Shown here in pieces: positions 58,668-58,879 of a stretch of DNA of 58,879 bases. This DNA is from DASRZM01 sp035686365. Lineage in GTDB: Bacteria > Pseudomonadota > Gammaproteobacteria > Xanthomonadales > Xanthomonadaceae. The DNA is taken from contig DASRZM010000012.1 of NCBI GenBank assembly GCA_035686365.1, positions 1 through 58,879 on the forward strand. Direction: 5' to 3'. Positions within the stretch are counted from its first letter, which is position 1; each line of letters opens with the position of its first letter. Position numbers and translations under genes: made by a program. Under the pieces are notes generated by a model. That model worked only from the letters and a program-made list of their open reading frames with translations. It ran no database searches and had not been told where the DNA came from.

Positions 58668-58879
58668 ATGCGACGCTTCTTGCTTTGGCTGCTCTTGGCA
58701 TCCCTTACTGGCGCCCGTGTCGCCTCGGCCAACGTCTGGGCTCCAATGCCGAACCCGGCCTCGACTGCCGATCGCATCGGCGTTCTGGCCACCTATCCTG
58801 TCTGTGGCCCCTCCCTGGATCATGACAGCGCACCGGTCGCGGTTGAGGTGTCGCAGGCAGAGTTGCCGCACGCAGTGCA
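58668..58879 (+). CDS. Start of a secreted protein, cut by the window end
   Basis: ATG 58668 begins MRRFLLWLLLASLTGARVASA, a signal peptide, followed by NVWAPMPNPASTADRIGVLA, then TYPVCGPSLDHDSAPVAVEV. The frame stays open to the window edge (70 codons seen). A TAGAAT -10-like box at 58608-58613 lies inside the opposite-strand remnant. The start is 15 bp from the divergent start at 58652. No ribosome site is obvious. The beginning resembles xanthomonad exoproteins with N-terminal beta-sandwich domains. The function is not recognisable. Confidence 0.55.
   Translation, partial: MRRFLLWLLLASLTGARVASANVWAPMPNPASTADRIGVLATYPVCGPSLDHDSAPVAVEVSQAELPHAV

Noticed and set aside
58500..58871. 123-codon minus-strand ORF taken as one gene
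   Set aside because: Only its last 50 codons start with a signal peptide. The N-terminal part overlaps the signal peptide of the plus-strand gene, and the conserved module continues in a different frame.

Overview
The window is about 58.9 kb of very GC-rich DNA (by eye around two thirds G+C or more) from a Gammaproteobacterium. The gene content points to the Xanthomonadales/Lysobacterales (Lysobacter, Luteimonas or a relative). The signs are a MetX-type acyltransferase of the xanthomonad serine O-succinyltransferase kind, a PilH-type regulator, a complete ccmABCDEFGHI cytochrome c maturation operon, secreted proteins with the 'FDDGFE' mature N-terminus, and C-terminal modules seen in xanthomonad exoproteins. 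This placement is inference from gene content, not from a marker phylogeny. The DNA is chromosomal and mostly core genome. No phage, integrase, transposase or CRISPR array is visible.

Layout. 0.2-3.7 kb: purB, a JmjC/cupin ribosomal oxygenase, and a GNAT protein. 3.9-10.7 kb: sucA-sucB-lpd (2-oxoglutarate dehydrogenase) followed by an AcuI-type reductase. 11-13.6 kb: pilH, then a protein-quality block (cbpA, hsp20 with a sigma32-like promoter) and a peroxiredoxin. 13.9-18.2 kb (minus): gyrA with an unusual palindromic leader, a GtrA-like protein, and mtnA. 18.3-20.3 kb: a small unknown ORF coupled to a CHASE3-GAF-GGDEF cyclase. 20.3-28.0 kb (minus): smc-zipA-ligA-epmA. 28.2-33.4 kb: queF, the yciI-bolA-ppiC block, then scpA-scpB-rluB, so SMC, ScpA and ScpB all lie within 8 kb. 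33.5-40.6 kb (minus): a CsgG-like protein, an omega-amidase/aminotransferase pair, and a 1371-residue subtilase. 41.0-49.6 kb: ccmABCDEFGHI running directly into metX and a cysteine dioxygenase. Then come tRNA-Leu(CAA), a secreted protein, a PhoD phosphatase, a SEL1-prolyl hydroxylase fusion, a secreted protein, leucine dehydrogenase and isovaleryl-CoA dehydrogenase. 57.3-58.9 kb is visibly less GC-rich. It holds a predicted outer-membrane barrel, a frame-broken exoprotein remnant, and the start of another exoprotein.

Two families of non-coding repeats stand out. The first is a 216-222 bp element with 36-37 bp terminal inverted repeats and an internal hairpin that shows compensatory base changes between copies. 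There are two complete copies, both between convergent genes, and a third cut by the window start. The second is a composite hairpin family whose conserved end supplies the TAG stop codon of two unrelated genes. These repeats and the palindromic gyrA leader are the parts least explained by ordinary annotation.
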